Of a stretch of DNA of 64,000 bases, positions 56,796 through 64,000 are shown one piece after another. The DNA lies in contig NZ_CANMMT010000006.1 of NCBI RefSeq assembly GCF_947499065.1, positions 1 through 64,000 of the forward strand. The letters run 5' to 3'. Below the pieces are notes generated by a model. The model was given only the letters and a program-made list of their open reading frames with translations. It was not told the DNA's origin and did no database searches. This stretch comes from an uncultured Tenacibaculum sp. GTDB taxonomy: Bacteria; Bacteroidota; Bacteroidia; Flavobacteriales; Flavobacteriaceae. The translations under genes and the position numbers were made by a program. How positions within the stretch are numbered: the first letter of the stretch is position 1; every line of letters starts with the position of its first letter.

Positions 56796-57725
56796 TTATT
56801 TCGCAAATGTAACTATAGATTTTATCAATTCAGGAGAAATTATAAAATCTGATGATGTATATGATTTTAAATTGTCACTATCATTTTCTATGTGTTTTAA
56901 AACATGATTCATGCCGTTAATGATAGTTAATTTTGAATTAGTATTAGCCTTATGTAATGCTTCGGCATCTTTTACTAAAACTTGTGAGTCTTTAGTACCG
57001 TTAATTATTAGTATTGGAATACTTACTTTTTTAATTTCTTCAGTAGGGTCATACTTCATGTAGGACAATAGAAAGGGATGATTTCGTTTTGCAAATAAGG
57101 AAACTAAAAAAGGATTAACTTCTTTAATTGTCCCAGTATTTTTTAATTCATCTAAATGTTGTTTGGAAATTTTCCCTAAATCAGTACTTTGGGAAGTGAT
57201 TTGTCTAATTATGGTTTTGTCCATGCTTTCGCCTAAGCCAGCTAGAGAAATATATTTGCTAACATTTTTATCTACTGCTAACATGGCAACAAGCGAGCCT
57301 TGACTGTGTCCTATTAAAATAATTTCAGAAAAACGTTTATCATCTTTAAAGTGATTAATAATAGTGGAAACATCAGAAACTAAATCTGTAAAAACGTATT
57401 TTTTTAATATATGTTGAATATTTTCTTTAGGAACATTTCGTTTATCATATCTAAAAAAGGCGATACCATTTTTAGTTAACTCATTTGATAATTGTTTAAT
57501 GTAATTAGGTTTTATATTATAAATTGGTTGATTTCCATTCCTATCTGGGTTTCCGGAACCAGGAATAAAAATAACCAAAGGTTGCTTGGTGTTTTCATTA
57601 TGGGTCAAGGTTCCTGGAAGTATAATGCTATCGTTATTAACAATGATATCTTCAGATTTTGTTTGTGAGTAGGAAAAAACAATTCCTAAGGTGTAAATAA
57701 CAATGAAAGCTATAACTCGTATCAT
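56796..57725 (-). CDS. Exported alpha/beta hydrolase
   Basis: 309 codons. Signal peptide (IRVIAFIVIYTLGIVFSYSQ), nucleophile Ser141 in GHSQG, likely acid in NGTKDSQV, and His in NGMNHVLKH. A lid-like helical insertion sits between. Probably a serine esterase or lipase in the periplasm, substrate unknown. 5 nt from the PH-like gene. Confidence 0.9.
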   Translation of the reverse strand: MIRVIAFIVIYTLGIVFSYSQTKSEDIIVNNDSIILPGTLTHNENTKQPLVIFIPGSGNPDRNGNQPIYNIKPNYIKQLSNELTKNGIAFFRYDKRNVPKENIQHILKKYVFTDLVSDVSTIINHFKDDKRFSEIILIGHSQGSLVAMLAVDKNVSKYISLAGLGESMDKTIIRQITSQSTDLGKISKQHLDELKNTGTIKEVNPFLVSLFAKRNHPFLLSYMKYDPTEEIKKVSIPILIINGTKDSQVLVKDAEALHKANTNSKLTIINGMNHVLKHIENDSDNLKSYTSSDFIISPELIKSIVTFAK

Positions 57726-57730
57726 GATTG

Positions 57731-58216
57731 TTAGTTTTTTTCTGTATAAGTATGCAATACTCTTTTAGCTTCTTCTTCTTTAAGAGTGCCAATAAGTAAT
57801 TTTTTACCATTAGTTAATTCTAATTGAATTCCTATATTTCCTGAAACATTAACAGCAGTACCGTTTTTTTTCCAAAAAATATTTTTTATTCCCCAGCCTC
57901 CATATTCAGAAATAGCATCGTATTTTCTAACATAGGCCTTGCTAATTTCATTCCATTTAACGAGTTTGAATTTTAAGTGAAAAGGGAAAAATTGATAATG
58001 TATCCCTTGTTCATCAATTCTTGTTTTAAGTTTAAAGAAGAAGATAAATCCAGAAGCAAAAACAACTAAAGCTAATGTGCCTAAGAAGTTGTATAAACTT
58101 ACTTTATTATTAAGATACTCTCGTGTAATAATAACCAAAGGTACAGTTGTACTTATGGCTAAAAGTACAATTAGCCATAACTGAATAAATCGTTGTTCTT
58201 CTTTAAATATTTTCAT
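57731..58216 (-). CDS. Two-helix membrane protein with PH-like domain
   Basis: 161 codons. Two membrane helices (about 13-38 and 42-65) and then a small beta-rich domain (GIHYQFFPFHLKFKLVKWNEI...WGIKNIFWKKNGTAVNVSG...LELTNGKKLLIGT) that resembles bacterial PH domains (bPH). I do not recognise a named family. It starts 2 nt from the first DUF4177 gene in the operon. Confidence 0.65.
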   Translation of the reverse strand: MKIFKEEQRFIQLWLIVLLAISTTVPLVIITREYLNNKVSLYNFLGTLALVVFASGFIFFFKLKTRIDEQGIHYQFFPFHLKFKLVKWNEISKAYVRKYDAISEYGGWGIKNIFWKKNGTAVNVSGNIGIQLELTNGKKLLIGTLKEEEAKRVLHTYTEKN

Positions 58217-58218
58217 TT

Positions 58219-58386
58219 TTATCTGTTTTTATCTTTCTCTAAAAGTGCTTCAACATAACCATCGCTAATGGAATAAATATTTACAACACGCCATCCTTGT
58301 TTTGCATGGTTGTTTATTTCGTCTTGAAATTTTTCTCTTCCATTTCTCCAGCTAAATTTTCGGTGTATAATTTTGTATTCCTTCAT
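58219..58386 (-). CDS. DUF4177 protein, copy 1
   Basis: 55 codons. MKEYKIIHRK, GREKFQDEINNHAKQGWRVVNI and the C-terminal KDKNR fit the DUF4177 pattern of a short alpha/beta protein with a conserved GW in the middle. It shares its start and DKNR end with the next gene upstream (58395-58553), so the two are tandem paralogues. Function unknown. Confidence 0.8.
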   Translation of the reverse strand: MKEYKIIHRKFSWRNGREKFQDEINNHAKQGWRVVNIYSISDGYVEALLEKDKNR

Positions 58387-58394
58387 TTTTACTT

Positions 58395-58553
58395 CTACCT
58401 GTTTTTATCTCTTTCGAAAATAATCATAGGTGAATTTTGTCCTATGTGCTTCACAATCCATCCTTCTCTAGCATGTTGATTTAGCAAGTCTTCGTATTTC
58501 TTAACTCTATTTTTGAAACCTAATTTAGGTATGGTTACTTTGTATTCTTTCAT
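58395..58553 (-). CDS. DUF4177 protein, copy 2
   Basis: 52 codons. MKEYKVTIPK, KNRVKKYEDLLNQHAREGW and RDKNR. A diverged paralogue of the downstream gene (same N-terminal MKEYK, central N-HA-x2-GW, same C-terminal DKNR). It starts 3 nt from the SPFH stop. Confidence 0.8.
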   Translation of the reverse strand: MKEYKVTIPKLGFKNRVKKYEDLLNQHAREGWIVKHIGQNSPMIIFERDKNR

Positions 58554-58556
58554 ATT

Positions 58557-59417
58557 TTAATGACTTAATGTTCCTGTGTTTAATACTGGTGAAGCTTCTT
58601 TATCTCCACATAAAATAACTAATAAGTTGCTTACCATAGCAGCTTTACGCTCTTCGTCTAACTCTACAATTTCTTTTTTATTTAATTCTTCTAAAGCCAT
58701 ATCAACCATATCTACAGCACCTTGAACAATTTTATGACGAGCAGCAATAATAGCAGTAGCTTGTTGTCTTTTTAACATGGCGCTAGCAATTTCTTGAGCA
58801 TAAGCTAAATAACCAATACGAGCTTCTAAAACTTCAATTCCGGCAATAGATAAACGTTCTTCTAATTCTTTTTCTAAGGCTTCACTTACTTCATTTACAC
58901 TAGAACGTAATGTAATGTCTTCTTCATGACCTTCATCGGCAAAATTATCATATGGGTACATACTAGCTAGTTTACGTACAGCGGCATCAGTTTGCACACG
59001 AACAAAATTCTCATAGTTATCTACATCGAAAGCAGCTTTATAGGTTTCAGTTACTCTCCAAACTAAAATGGTAGATATCATTACAGGGTTACCTAGTTTG
59101 TCATTAACCTTTAAACGCTCACTGTCAAAATTGCTAGCTCTTAAAGAAATAGTTTTCTTCTTATATAATGGATTTGCCCAAAACAATCCATTCTGTTTTA
59201 CAGTACCAACATATTTACCAAAGAATAACAGCACTTTTGATGAGTTCGGATTTACTAATATGAACCCTAAGGCTAAGATGAATCCTATGATTGTCATTAA
59301 AATATATACAGGATGTTCATTTTTAATGGTTAAAACAATACCGCCTATAAAAAGAATTAGGACGATAAAAAACATTAAATATCCATTGGCGGGTTTTATA
59401 ATTTTCTCTTCTCTCAT
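58557..59417 (-). CDS. SPFH/band 7 domain protein
   Basis: 286 codons from the ATG at 59417. A start at 59486 would add an extra segment before the first membrane helix. Two close helices (about 11-32 and 37-56) precede a stomatin/flotillin-like SPFH domain (VLLFFGKYVGTVKQNGLFW...SLRASNFDSERLKVNDKLGNPVMIS) and a coiled-coil-prone tail. SPFH proteins form membrane scaffold rings. First gene of the operon. Confidence 0.92.
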   Translation of the reverse strand: MREEKIIKPANGYLMFFIVLILFIGGIVLTIKNEHPVYILMTIIGFILALGFILVNPNSSKVLLFFGKYVGTVKQNGLFWANPLYKKKTISLRASNFDSERLKVNDKLGNPVMISTILVWRVTETYKAAFDVDNYENFVRVQTDAAVRKLASMYPYDNFADEGHEEDITLRSSVNEVSEALEKELEERLSIAGIEVLEARIGYLAYAQEIASAMLKRQQATAIIAARHKIVQGAVDMVDMALEELNKKEIVELDEERKAAMVSNLLVILCGDKEASPVLNTGTLSH

Positions 59418-59539
59418 TTTGTTTTGATTTAAAAGTGATATTAAATTGATATCATAAATATATGAATAATTTTTTGTTAAATCCAAATTTTAGAGTAAAT
59501 ATTTTTATATTTTAGCGAAAAATCAATAGAAATTTATTT

Positions 59540-60328
59540 ATGAAAGTCAAGGTATTACTGCTATTTAGCGTTTTTTTTATAAGTGTTTCAGCTATAGCTA
59601 ATAATGAAGATATTTGGGGCCCAACAGGTCATAGAGCGACAGGAAAGATTGCAGAAAATCATTTAACAAAAAAGGCTAAAAGAAAAATAGATAAACTATT
59701 ACAAGGAGAAAGTTTAGCTTTTGTATCAACCTATGCAGATGAAATAAAATCTGATAGAAAAAAATACGGTAAGTTTTATACTTGGCATTATGTAAACATG
59801 CCATTAGATGCTAATTATGAGGATGTAGAGAAAAACCCAAAAGGAGATTTAATTACAGGTATTAAAGAGTGTATCAAAATTTTAAGAGATGAAAATAGTT
59901 CTGTTGAAGACAAGCGTTTTTACTTAAAAATGTTGGTGCATTTAATGGGTGATTTACACCAACCAATGCATATTGGGCAAAAAGAAGACAAAGGTGGAAA
60001 TACTATACAAGTACAATGGCATGGTAGAGGTTCTAATTTACACAGAGTATGGGATGAGAACTTAATTAACAAATGGGATATGAGTTATGTTGAGTTGGCT
60101 GATAATGCAAAACGTTTGTCAAACGAGCAAATTAAAGTAATTCAAAAAGGTGGTGTTTTAGATTGGATGAAAGATACACATAAGCTTACTAAAAAAGTTT
60201 ATGGTTCGGCAAAGTCTGGTGATAAATTACGTTACCGTTATTCTTATGATTACTTTCCAATAGTTAGAGAACAATTACAAAAAGGAGGGTTACGCTTAGC
60301 TAAAGTATTGAATGATATTTTTGGATAA
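59540..60328 (+). CDS. S1/P1 nuclease, exported
   Basis: 262 codons. Signal peptide, then W26 and H31 in IWGPTGHRATG, AD(E)IKSDR, YTWHYVN, LVHLMGDLHQPMHIG and LHRVWDENLI, which are the tri-zinc ligands of the S1/P1 family. It cuts single-stranded nucleic acid outside the cytoplasm and may supply nucleosides to the deoC/deoD genes. In classical P1 the Trp is the mature N-terminus. Here it is a few residues after the predicted cleavage site. Confidence 0.92.
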   Translation: MKVKVLLLFSVFFISVSAIANNEDIWGPTGHRATGKIAENHLTKKAKRKIDKLLQGESLAFVSTYADEIKSDRKKYGKFYTWHYVNMPLDANYEDVEKNPKGDLITGIKECIKILRDENSSVEDKRFYLKMLVHLMGDLHQPMHIGQKEDKGGNTIQVQWHGRGSNLHRVWDENLINKWDMSYVELADNAKRLSNEQIKVIQKGGVLDWMKDTHKLTKKVYGSAKSGDKLRYRYSYDYFPIVREQLQKGGLRLAKVLNDIFG

Positions 60329-60348
60329 TAGTAACTTAAAATACATGT

Positions 60349-60378
60349 AAACTCGAAAGATTTTCTTTCGGGTTTTTT
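60349..60378 (+). terminator. Rho-independent terminator after the nuclease gene
   Basis: A 12-bp stem (AAACTCGAAAGA with TCTTTCGGGTTT, including one G-T pair) with a 3-nt loop and a T run. Confidence 0.8.
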
Positions 60379-60424
60379 GTTGTTAATGTTTCGTTAATTC
60401 ACAATTTTGAATAGTTTAATCATT

Positions 60425-60432
60425 TAATTTTG
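60425..60432 (+). promoter_or_regulatory. -7 element for the TlpA-like gene
   Basis: TAATTTTG matches TAnnTTTG, with TTTTG at 60405-60409 as a possible -33 element. The gene starts 18 nt downstream. Confidence 0.4.
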
Positions 60433-60450
60433 AGATAAATAAAATAGAGT

Positions 60451-60960
60451 ATGCGTAAAATAGGATTTTTATTGCTCCTTGTTTTTGTGTTTTTCTCTTG
60501 TAAAAAAACGCAAAAAACAGCTGGAAATCAGCAAGAAAATATTAAAATTGCTACATTAAATTATGAGCAGCTAAAGCCATTGTTACATAAAAACGATGGA
60601 AAAACTTATGTGATTAATTTTTGGGCAACTTGGTGTATTCCTTGCGTGAAGGAATTACCAGCATTTGAAAAATTAAATCAAGAGTTTAAAGATAAAAATG
60701 TTGAAGTGGTTTTAGTAAGTCTTGATTTTTCAAGGCAATTAGAAACTAATCTAATACCATTTATAAAAGAGAAAAAATTACAATCTAAAGTTATTCATTT
60801 TGAAGATAGTAATGAACAATTTTGGATTAAAGATATTGCTGAAAATTGGACAGGTTCTATACCTGCAACATTAATTTATAATGCTAAGAAAAGAAAGTTT
60901 TATGAACAACCGTTTCATTATGAAACTCTAAAAAATGAATTACAAACCTTTTTAAACTAA
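60451..60960 (+). CDS. TlpA-like thioredoxin lipoprotein
   Basis: 169 codons. Lipobox VFFSC (Cys17) and a thioredoxin fold with active site WC62-IP-C65 (NFWATWCIPCVKEL), as in periplasmic TlpA/ResA reductases. The next redoxin gene starts 6 nt after its stop, so the two work or are expressed together. Confidence 0.93.
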   Translation: MRKIGFLLLLVFVFFSCKKTQKTAGNQQENIKIATLNYEQLKPLLHKNDGKTYVINFWATWCIPCVKELPAFEKLNQEFKDKNVEVVLVSLDFSRQLETNLIPFIKEKKLQSKVIHFEDSNEQFWIKDIAENWTGSIPATLIYNAKKRKFYEQPFHYETLKNELQTFLN

Positions 60961-60966
60961 TTAATT

Positions 60967-61590
60967 ATGAAAACTTTTAAAATAGTATTACTATTCGTTG
61001 TAATGGCTGCAATCTCAGCATTTACAGTAAACGAATCTAAAGGATATAAAGTAGGAGATGTTGCTTCTGACTTTAAACTTAAAAATATAGATGGAAAAAT
61101 GGTTTCTCTATCTGATTTTAAAGATGCTAAAGGATTTATAGTAGTATTTACATGTAATATGTGTCCATATTCTGTGGCAAATGAAGATCGTATAATTGCT
61201 TTAGATAAGAAATACAAAGCTAAAGGATATCCAGTAATTGCTATCAATCCAAACGATCCAAAAATTTCTAAGGGAGATAGTTTTGAAGGAATGAAAGTTA
61301 GAGCTAAAGAAAAAGGTTTTACATTCCCATATTTATTTGATGTGGCTCAAAGAGTATATCCAGCATTTGGAGCTACCAAAACACCTCATGTATATATTTT
61401 AAATAAAAACAATGGTAAGTTAATAGTTGAATATATTGGTGCTATTGACGATAGTTCTCGAGATGAAACTAAGGTTTCTGAGCGTTTTGTAGAAAATGCA
61501 GTTGATGCTTTATTAAAAGGAGAGAAGCCATCAAAAACGAACACTCGTGCTATAGGGTGCTCTATTAAAGATAGAAAAAACTGGCAGTAA
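60967..61590 (+). CDS. Redoxin/thioredoxin-family exported protein
   Basis: 207 codons. Signal sequence (KIVLLFVVMAAISAFTV) and an AhpC/TlpA-like fold with C63-NM-C66 followed by PYS instead of the standard WCxPC. The cis-proline region ATKTPHVYIL is present. This NMCPYS variant recurs in Bacteroidetes redoxins. The partner of the preceding TlpA-like protein. Confidence 0.9.
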   Translation: MKTFKIVLLFVVMAAISAFTVNESKGYKVGDVASDFKLKNIDGKMVSLSDFKDAKGFIVVFTCNMCPYSVANEDRIIALDKKYKAKGYPVIAINPNDPKISKGDSFEGMKVRAKEKGFTFPYLFDVAQRVYPAFGATKTPHVYILNKNNGKLIVEYIGAIDDSSRDETKVSERFVENAVDALLKGEKPSKTNTRAIGCSIKDRKNWQ

Positions 61591-61610
61591 GAAATTTATT
61601 ACTGTAAACA

Positions 61611-61644
61611 AAAAAATCCCAAGTTAAACAACTTGGGATTTTTT
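61611..61644. terminator. Bidirectional terminator
   Basis: A 15-bp perfect stem (AAAAAATCCCAAGTT/AACTTGGGATTTTTT) with an AAAC loop, between the redoxin gene and the convergent 136-codon gene. Confidence 0.9.
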
Positions 61645-61676
61645 ATGCCTTTTAAAGAAGGTTAATAGTTTATTTA

Positions 61677-62087
61677 TTAGAACGTCTTTAAATCAGGTTC
61701 CATATATTTTTCTTTAGCTAATATAGAATTATATATGTCTATACTATAATGTGAGTTTATAAGTAGTTTGAAGTTTGTATTTAATTGTGGATGTTCTAAA
61801 ATAAATTCTTTAAAATTATTTTTATCAGATTTTTTTATAAAATGAGCTACTATTTTTATAGCAGCTATTGTTAAGGTAGTATTGTATTTATCGGTAGCTC
61901 CTACATGTTTCACAAAAGCTTTTAAATATTTTTGTACTCTTTCTTCTGCTTTTTGGCAGCCATATTTTTTAATATAAATCCAAGCTAACCTAATATGTGC
62001 CTCATGTGAAAACAAAGAAGGATTTAACGAACAGTTTTCAAATTGTAAGATAAACTTTTTGTCGGTTAATTCGTTGTGAGAAATCAT
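61677..62087 (-). CDS. Conserved hypothetical helical protein
   Basis: 136 codons. I do not recognise a named domain. The motif FSHEAHIRLAWIYI near residue 26 and mostly helical, Lys-rich sequence are what can be seen. No signal peptide or membrane helix. A hairpin lies between it and the next gene upstream, so it probably has its own promoter. Confidence 0.65.
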   Translation of the reverse strand: MISHNELTDKKFILQFENCSLNPSLFSHEAHIRLAWIYIKKYGCQKAEERVQKYLKAFVKHVGATDKYNTTLTIAAIKIVAHFIKKSDKNNFKEFILEHPQLNTNFKLLINSHYSIDIYNSILAKEKYMEPDLKTF

Positions 62088-62108
62088 AATGATATAATTT
62101 ATAGTTAA

Positions 62109-62139
62109 ATAAACCTATTGAAATTTTCAATAGGTTTAT
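62109..62139 (-). terminator. Terminator hairpin after the SRPBCC-like gene
   Basis: ATAAACCTATTGAA and TTCAATAGGTTTAT, a 14-bp stem with a 4-nt loop, downstream of the gene at 62152-62679 on the minus strand, with T-rich sequence beyond. Confidence 0.75.
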
Positions 62140-62151
62140 ATTGTTTGAATG

Positions 62152-62679
62152 TTATTTTTTATTGAAAATACCTTCAGGTAAAGGTTTGATTTTATCATTA
62201 TTGATGTAGTAGTCTAAAGCATCAAGTAGAATACCAATAGGTTCATCATCAGGATTCATATTTTCAAGAGCTTGGTTTCCTTGAGGTGTCAAAGCCGTGG
62301 CATTAACAATCCAAGTTCCAGTAGTTGTTCCATTAAGGTTGTCGCATAATCTAGCGTCTACTTTTACAGATAAATGTTCAGAAACTCGAACAAATTCAAT
62401 AATTCTATTGGCTTCAAAATGAGAAATCACCCAAGTTTCATTAGGAATAAAATAATCAGTTTTAAAAATAGCATTGTATTCATGATAGTGTGATTGGGAA
62501 TAAATTAACTCGCAATGCCATCCGTCCATCCAATCGAATTCTGTAGTTGGACATAATAAAGGGAATAATTTATCAGGTGTAGTTTGAAATTTTTGCGTAT
62601 GTCTTAATACCTTACGAGTGTATGGCGTTCCTTTTTTCTGAAGTTCTTTAACCGCTTTGTCTGATAATACAGTGTTCAT
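62152..62679 (-). CDS. Hypothetical SRPBCC-like protein
   Basis: 175 codons. No firm family match. The VLRHTQKF...TPDKLFPLLCPTTEFDWMDGWHCELIYS start and a run of beta strands with a C-terminal helix suggest an SRPBCC/START-like ligand pocket. It follows a Crp-like regulator by 56 nt and may be its target. Confidence 0.5.
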   Translation of the reverse strand: MNTVLSDKAVKELQKKGTPYTRKVLRHTQKFQTTPDKLFPLLCPTTEFDWMDGWHCELIYSQSHYHEYNAIFKTDYFIPNETWVISHFEANRIIEFVRVSEHLSVKVDARLCDNLNGTTTGTWIVNATALTPQGNQALENMNPDDEPIGILLDALDYYINNDKIKPLPEGIFNKK

Positions 62680-62735
62680 AATTTTTATTTTAATTAATAC
62701 ACTGCAAAGTTGAAGACAAAGATTTTTTTTCTCGT

Positions 62736-63251
62736 TTACATTTGTTGAGAAAACTGTTTTCTAGCTCTGCTTAATTGAGTAGGGGTAATACCTAGGTAAT
62801 TAGCAATATAATAGTGTGGGATTCTATTAAGTAAGCCTGGATAGTCAATTAAAAAACGTTTGTATTTTTCAATAGAAGTCAAATTAAGTAAAGTAACTAC
62901 TCTATTTTGTATTTGTTGGTTTAACTTTTGAAATTCTTGCGTTATTATACTCGTAATTTCTTCATCCTTATTTACCCATGACATTACTTCTTCGTAGTTA
63001 GCTATGGATAGCTTAGAATCTTCCATAGCTTGAATATTCATAGTTAAAGTTGTGTTTGGTAAAAAACTTCCAATTACAATATCTCCTTCTTGATAAAAGT
63101 GAGTTGTTATTTCTTCACCTTCATTATCGTAAATAAAGCCACGTAAAATACCTTTTTCAATCTTACCTATTTTGGTGCAAGATTTACCTTGTTTAAGAAA
63201 GTATTCTTCTTTGTTTAATAATTCGATGCTATGTAAAGAATCCTTAAGCAT
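62736..63251 (-). CDS. Crp/Fnr-family transcriptional regulator
   Basis: 171 codons. A cyclic-nucleotide-like beta-roll (LNKEEYFLKQGKSCTKIGKIEKGILRGFIY) and a C-terminal HTH (YIANYLGITPTQLSRARKQF). Shorter than the regulator at 30095-30802, with no N-terminal cysteine pair. Probably controls the next gene. The ligand is unknown. Confidence 0.85.
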   Translation of the reverse strand: MLKDSLHSIELLNKEEYFLKQGKSCTKIGKIEKGILRGFIYDNEGEEITTHFYQEGDIVIGSFLPNTTLTMNIQAMEDSKLSIANYEEVMSWVNKDEEITSIITQEFQKLNQQIQNRVVTLLNLTSIEKYKRFLIDYPGLLNRIPHYYIANYLGITPTQLSRARKQFSQQM

Positions 63252-63332
63252 AATTATGATATTTAAAGATGAAATCGCTCAATGTAATAATTGAGTACCT
63301 CAATATAATTATTTATATCAAAAAGATGTTCT

Positions 63333-64000
63333 TTATCTATCCAAAAAGTCTTGATAAGCTTCTTGACTAATTGCTCTTCCTAACGAATCTAATGCTTGAT
63401 AGTTTCCTTCTTGAATAACAGGTTTGTTACTTACGTAATCGTAAATAAAAGTTCCGTTTTTAGAAACGGTTCCGAATCCTTTGTTAAATACATAATGCAC
63501 GTATTGGTTATCAGAAGAATTAAAAATGTGCTTACCGAACTGAAATTGTTTTTGGTTTCCACCTAATAAATCAGTTAAGGTATAAGCAAAATCACTTTGC
63601 CCACTAAAATTATCAACTGTAATTCCTGTTTTAGCCAAAGCGCCTCCAATCCAAACCATTGGAATTTTAAAACGTATAGAAGAATTAAAATACCCTTTGT
63701 GTACAGGTAAAGGGTGTCCGTGGTCAGACATAATAACAACTAGTGTATTATCCCACCAAGGTTGTTTTTTAGCAGCATCAATAAAGTTACCAATAGCTTT
63801 ATCGGTATATGCTTGAGCACTTCTGTATAAATTAGCTTCTGAATCTTTTCCAAACTTATAAGTATCAGGAAATTCATATGGCTCGTGACTTGTTAATGTT
63901 AAAGCAACTTGGAAAAATGGTTGCTTTAATTTAGGGTCTGATAAATCTTTAAGAAAGCGTTCTAAAAATATATGATCATGAGCTCCCCATTTAGAATTCC
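63333..64000 (-). CDS. Sulfatase/LTA-synthase-like protein, N-terminus beyond window
   Basis: The minus-strand frame is open from the stop at 63333 to the window edge (about 222 codons). An ATG at 63731 is internal. The sequence includes LTSHEPYEFPDTYKF, WDNTLVVIMSDHGHPLPVHKG and FKIPMVWIGG, typical of the alkaline-phosphatase-superfamily phosphoglycerol transferase / LTA-synthase fold, where the D-H in MSDHGHP binds metal. The missing part should contain membrane helices and the catalytic Thr. Confidence 0.85.
   Translation of the reverse strand, partial: NSKWGAHDHIFLERFLKDLSDPKLKQPFFQVALTLTSHEPYEFPDTYKFGKDSEANLYRSAQAYTDKAIGNFIDAAKKQPWWDNTLVVIMSDHGHPLPVHKGYFNSSIRFKIPMVWIGGALAKTGITVDNFSGQSDFAYTLTDLLGGNQKQFQFGKHIFNSSDNQYVHYVFNKGFGTVSKNGTFIYDYVSNKPVIQEGNYQALDSLGRAISQEAYQDFLDR

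Noticed and set aside
59447-59454. TGATATCA palindrome upstream of the SPFH operon as a fourth FNR-like site
   Set aside because: There is no 4-bp spacer between the half-sites and no -7 element at 33 bp, so it does not match the other three.

Overview
This is an AT-rich chromosomal window from a Bacteroidota, most likely marine member of the Flavobacteriaceae. The family-level evidence is the Bacteroidetes-type -7 promoter element (TAnnTTTG), A-rich leaders without Shine-Dalgarno sequences, a fused CcoNO oxidase subunit, a LytS/LytTR pair beside a TonB-type receptor, DUF3467, DUF3667 and DUF4177 proteins, and rpsU-xerC-hpf-tRNA-tuf synteny. The genus (Tenacibaculum-like) is an impression, not a result. 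There are no rRNAs, CRISPR arrays, insertion sequences or prophage genes.

Layout. 1-4.9 kb: an accessory module made of a secreted small protein and a TPR-CHAT protease-like protein on the minus strand, divergent from an ECF sigma factor and a membrane-anchored TPR protein. 4.9-14.8 kb: uvrA, a PspC-like protein plus K+ channel, an alanine symporter, a helix-hairpin-helix protein, an acyl-CoA dehydrogenase whose 3' end is tandemly triplicated, and an alpha-amylase lipoprotein of archaeal type. 14.8-30 kb: the translation/transcription core, rpsU-xerC-hpf, tRNA-Thr/Tyr/Gly/Thr, tuf, tRNA-Trp, secE-nusG-rplKAJL-rpoBC, then DUF3467.

30-44 kb: a microaerobic respiration block with a Crp/Fnr regulator, the copper ATPase ccoI, deoC-deoD-hemN, then ccoS-ccoNO-ccoQ-ccoP-ccoG-ccoH-SafE and a universal stress protein. 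Two genes here (ccoS, ccoQ) are very short. Three FNR-like palindromes (TGAY-N4-ATCA) lie before ccoI, ccoS and uspA. Each is centred exactly 33 bp from a -7-like element, which suggests one locally encoded regulon.

44-64 kb: a TonB-type outer-membrane receptor divergent from a LytS/LytTR two-component pair, a DUF885 peptidase-like lipoprotein, a DUF4369 lipoprotein, a DUF819 transporter, DUF2490 and a sortilin-like repeat protein. These are followed by a tight six-gene operon (SPFH, two DUF4177 paralogues, a PH-like membrane protein, an alpha/beta hydrolase, an Arc-type DNA-binding protein), an S1/P1 nuclease, two thioredoxin-fold proteins, two poorly known proteins, a second Crp-like regulator and the C-terminal part of a sulfatase/LTA-synthase-like protein cut by the window edge.

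The best candidates for something undescribed are the sigma/TPR/CHAT/secreted-protein module (0.3-4.9 kb) and the SPFH-DUF4177-Arc operon (56.6-59.4 kb). The best-supported regulatory observations are the three equally spaced FNR-like sites and the strong Shine-Dalgarno sequence of rpsU.
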